Shown here piece by piece: positions 63,721-64,000 of a DNA stretch of 64,000 nt (positions are counted from its first letter, which is position 1; each line of letters begins with the position of its first letter). The notes under the pieces are model-generated. The model was not told the origin of the DNA and did not search any database. It saw only the letters and a list, made by a program, of their open reading frames with translations. The stretch lies in contig RPFO01001239.1 of assembly GCA_009746045.1 (NCBI GenBank), forward strand, positions 106,765 through 170,764. Reading direction: 5' to 3'. A program made the translations under genes and the position numbers. This DNA comes from Mesostigma viride (Eukaryota > Streptophyta > Mesostigmatophyceae > Mesostigmatales > Mesostigmataceae).

Positions 63721-64000
63721 TGACCGCCCTATGTTGCACCCTATTCAAACTCAGCGTCACGCTGGGCTTGAGGACCAATCAACCGGGGTGGGGGGGAGCT
63801 ATCCTTGGACCTGCTCCCAACACACGCCCCATCGAGCCACACATCACCCATGTTGCATTCCACTGTGAGGATGGCCAAAAACAACAACCACCTAGAGTGC
63901 TAGGTTATCGTGCCAAGGTTTGTCATGTCAAAGGACGGACAATTACCTCCTCCAACGCGAGGAGGCCAGCTGCAGGGCGTGAAGGGAGAAGGGTGAACTG
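63721..64000. other. End of window; possibly upstream pol linker
   Basis: On the minus strand this lies just upstream of the integrase zinc region and may be the RNase H-to-integrase linker. No motif is clear. Confidence 0.3.

Overview
The window looks like nuclear DNA of a green alga (Viridiplantae). Small exons have GT-AG boundaries, one gene matches a START-like family widespread in green plants, and a TGTAA motif (the chlorophyte-type polyadenylation signal) lies just after that gene. The transposon set (a PAT/kangaroo-like tyrosine-recombinase element, a Ty3/gypsy element with a DNA methyltransferase, a LINE) also fits algae. I cannot name the species. No rRNA, tRNA, CRISPR or bacterial operon was found. 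Exons are GC-rich; introns and intergenic DNA are filled with satellites and transposon debris, and most long open frames here are frames running through satellites.

Layout. 0-5 kb: no gene seen, a few repeats. 5.1-10.1 kb, minus strand: five exons, all phase 0, of a coiled-coil protein. 11.4-13.6 kb, plus strand: three exons, one only 27 nt, of an invertebrate-type-lysozyme-like protein; a 64-bp satellite and a poly-G tract follow. 15.9-21.7 kb: a decayed PAT-like element (gag-like, reverse transcriptase, RNase H, tyrosine recombinase) with split direct repeats; its recombinase gene is interrupted by a 588-bp MITE-like insertion. 22-31 kb: a second block of the 64-bp satellite, three copies of a 600-bp repeat, LINE tails and microsatellites. 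32.0-47.6 kb, plus strand: a seven-exon START/COQ10-like gene whose introns carry a 2.7-kb heptamer array, a 2.5-kb 37-bp array, a CCCG array, a 25-bp array and a 3.6-kb 58-bp array. 47.8-51.4 kb: LINE fragments in both orientations. 53.4-63.7 kb: a Ty3/gypsy element with gag, protease, a C5-cytosine DNA methyltransferase, reverse transcriptase and RNase H on the plus strand; an LTR copy and a decayed integrase follow on the opposite strand.

Two results stand out. First, a complete-looking cytosine-5 methyltransferase sits between protease and reverse transcriptase of a Ty3/gypsy element, so this retroelement may have carried its own epigenetic enzyme. Second, in three host introns the tandem repeat begins at the splice donor itself, and one intron also has a repeat built around its acceptor. 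This suggests that splice-site sequence seeds intronic satellites in this genome. Both rest on direct reading of the sequence; the homology calls rest on recognised family motifs and were not searched.
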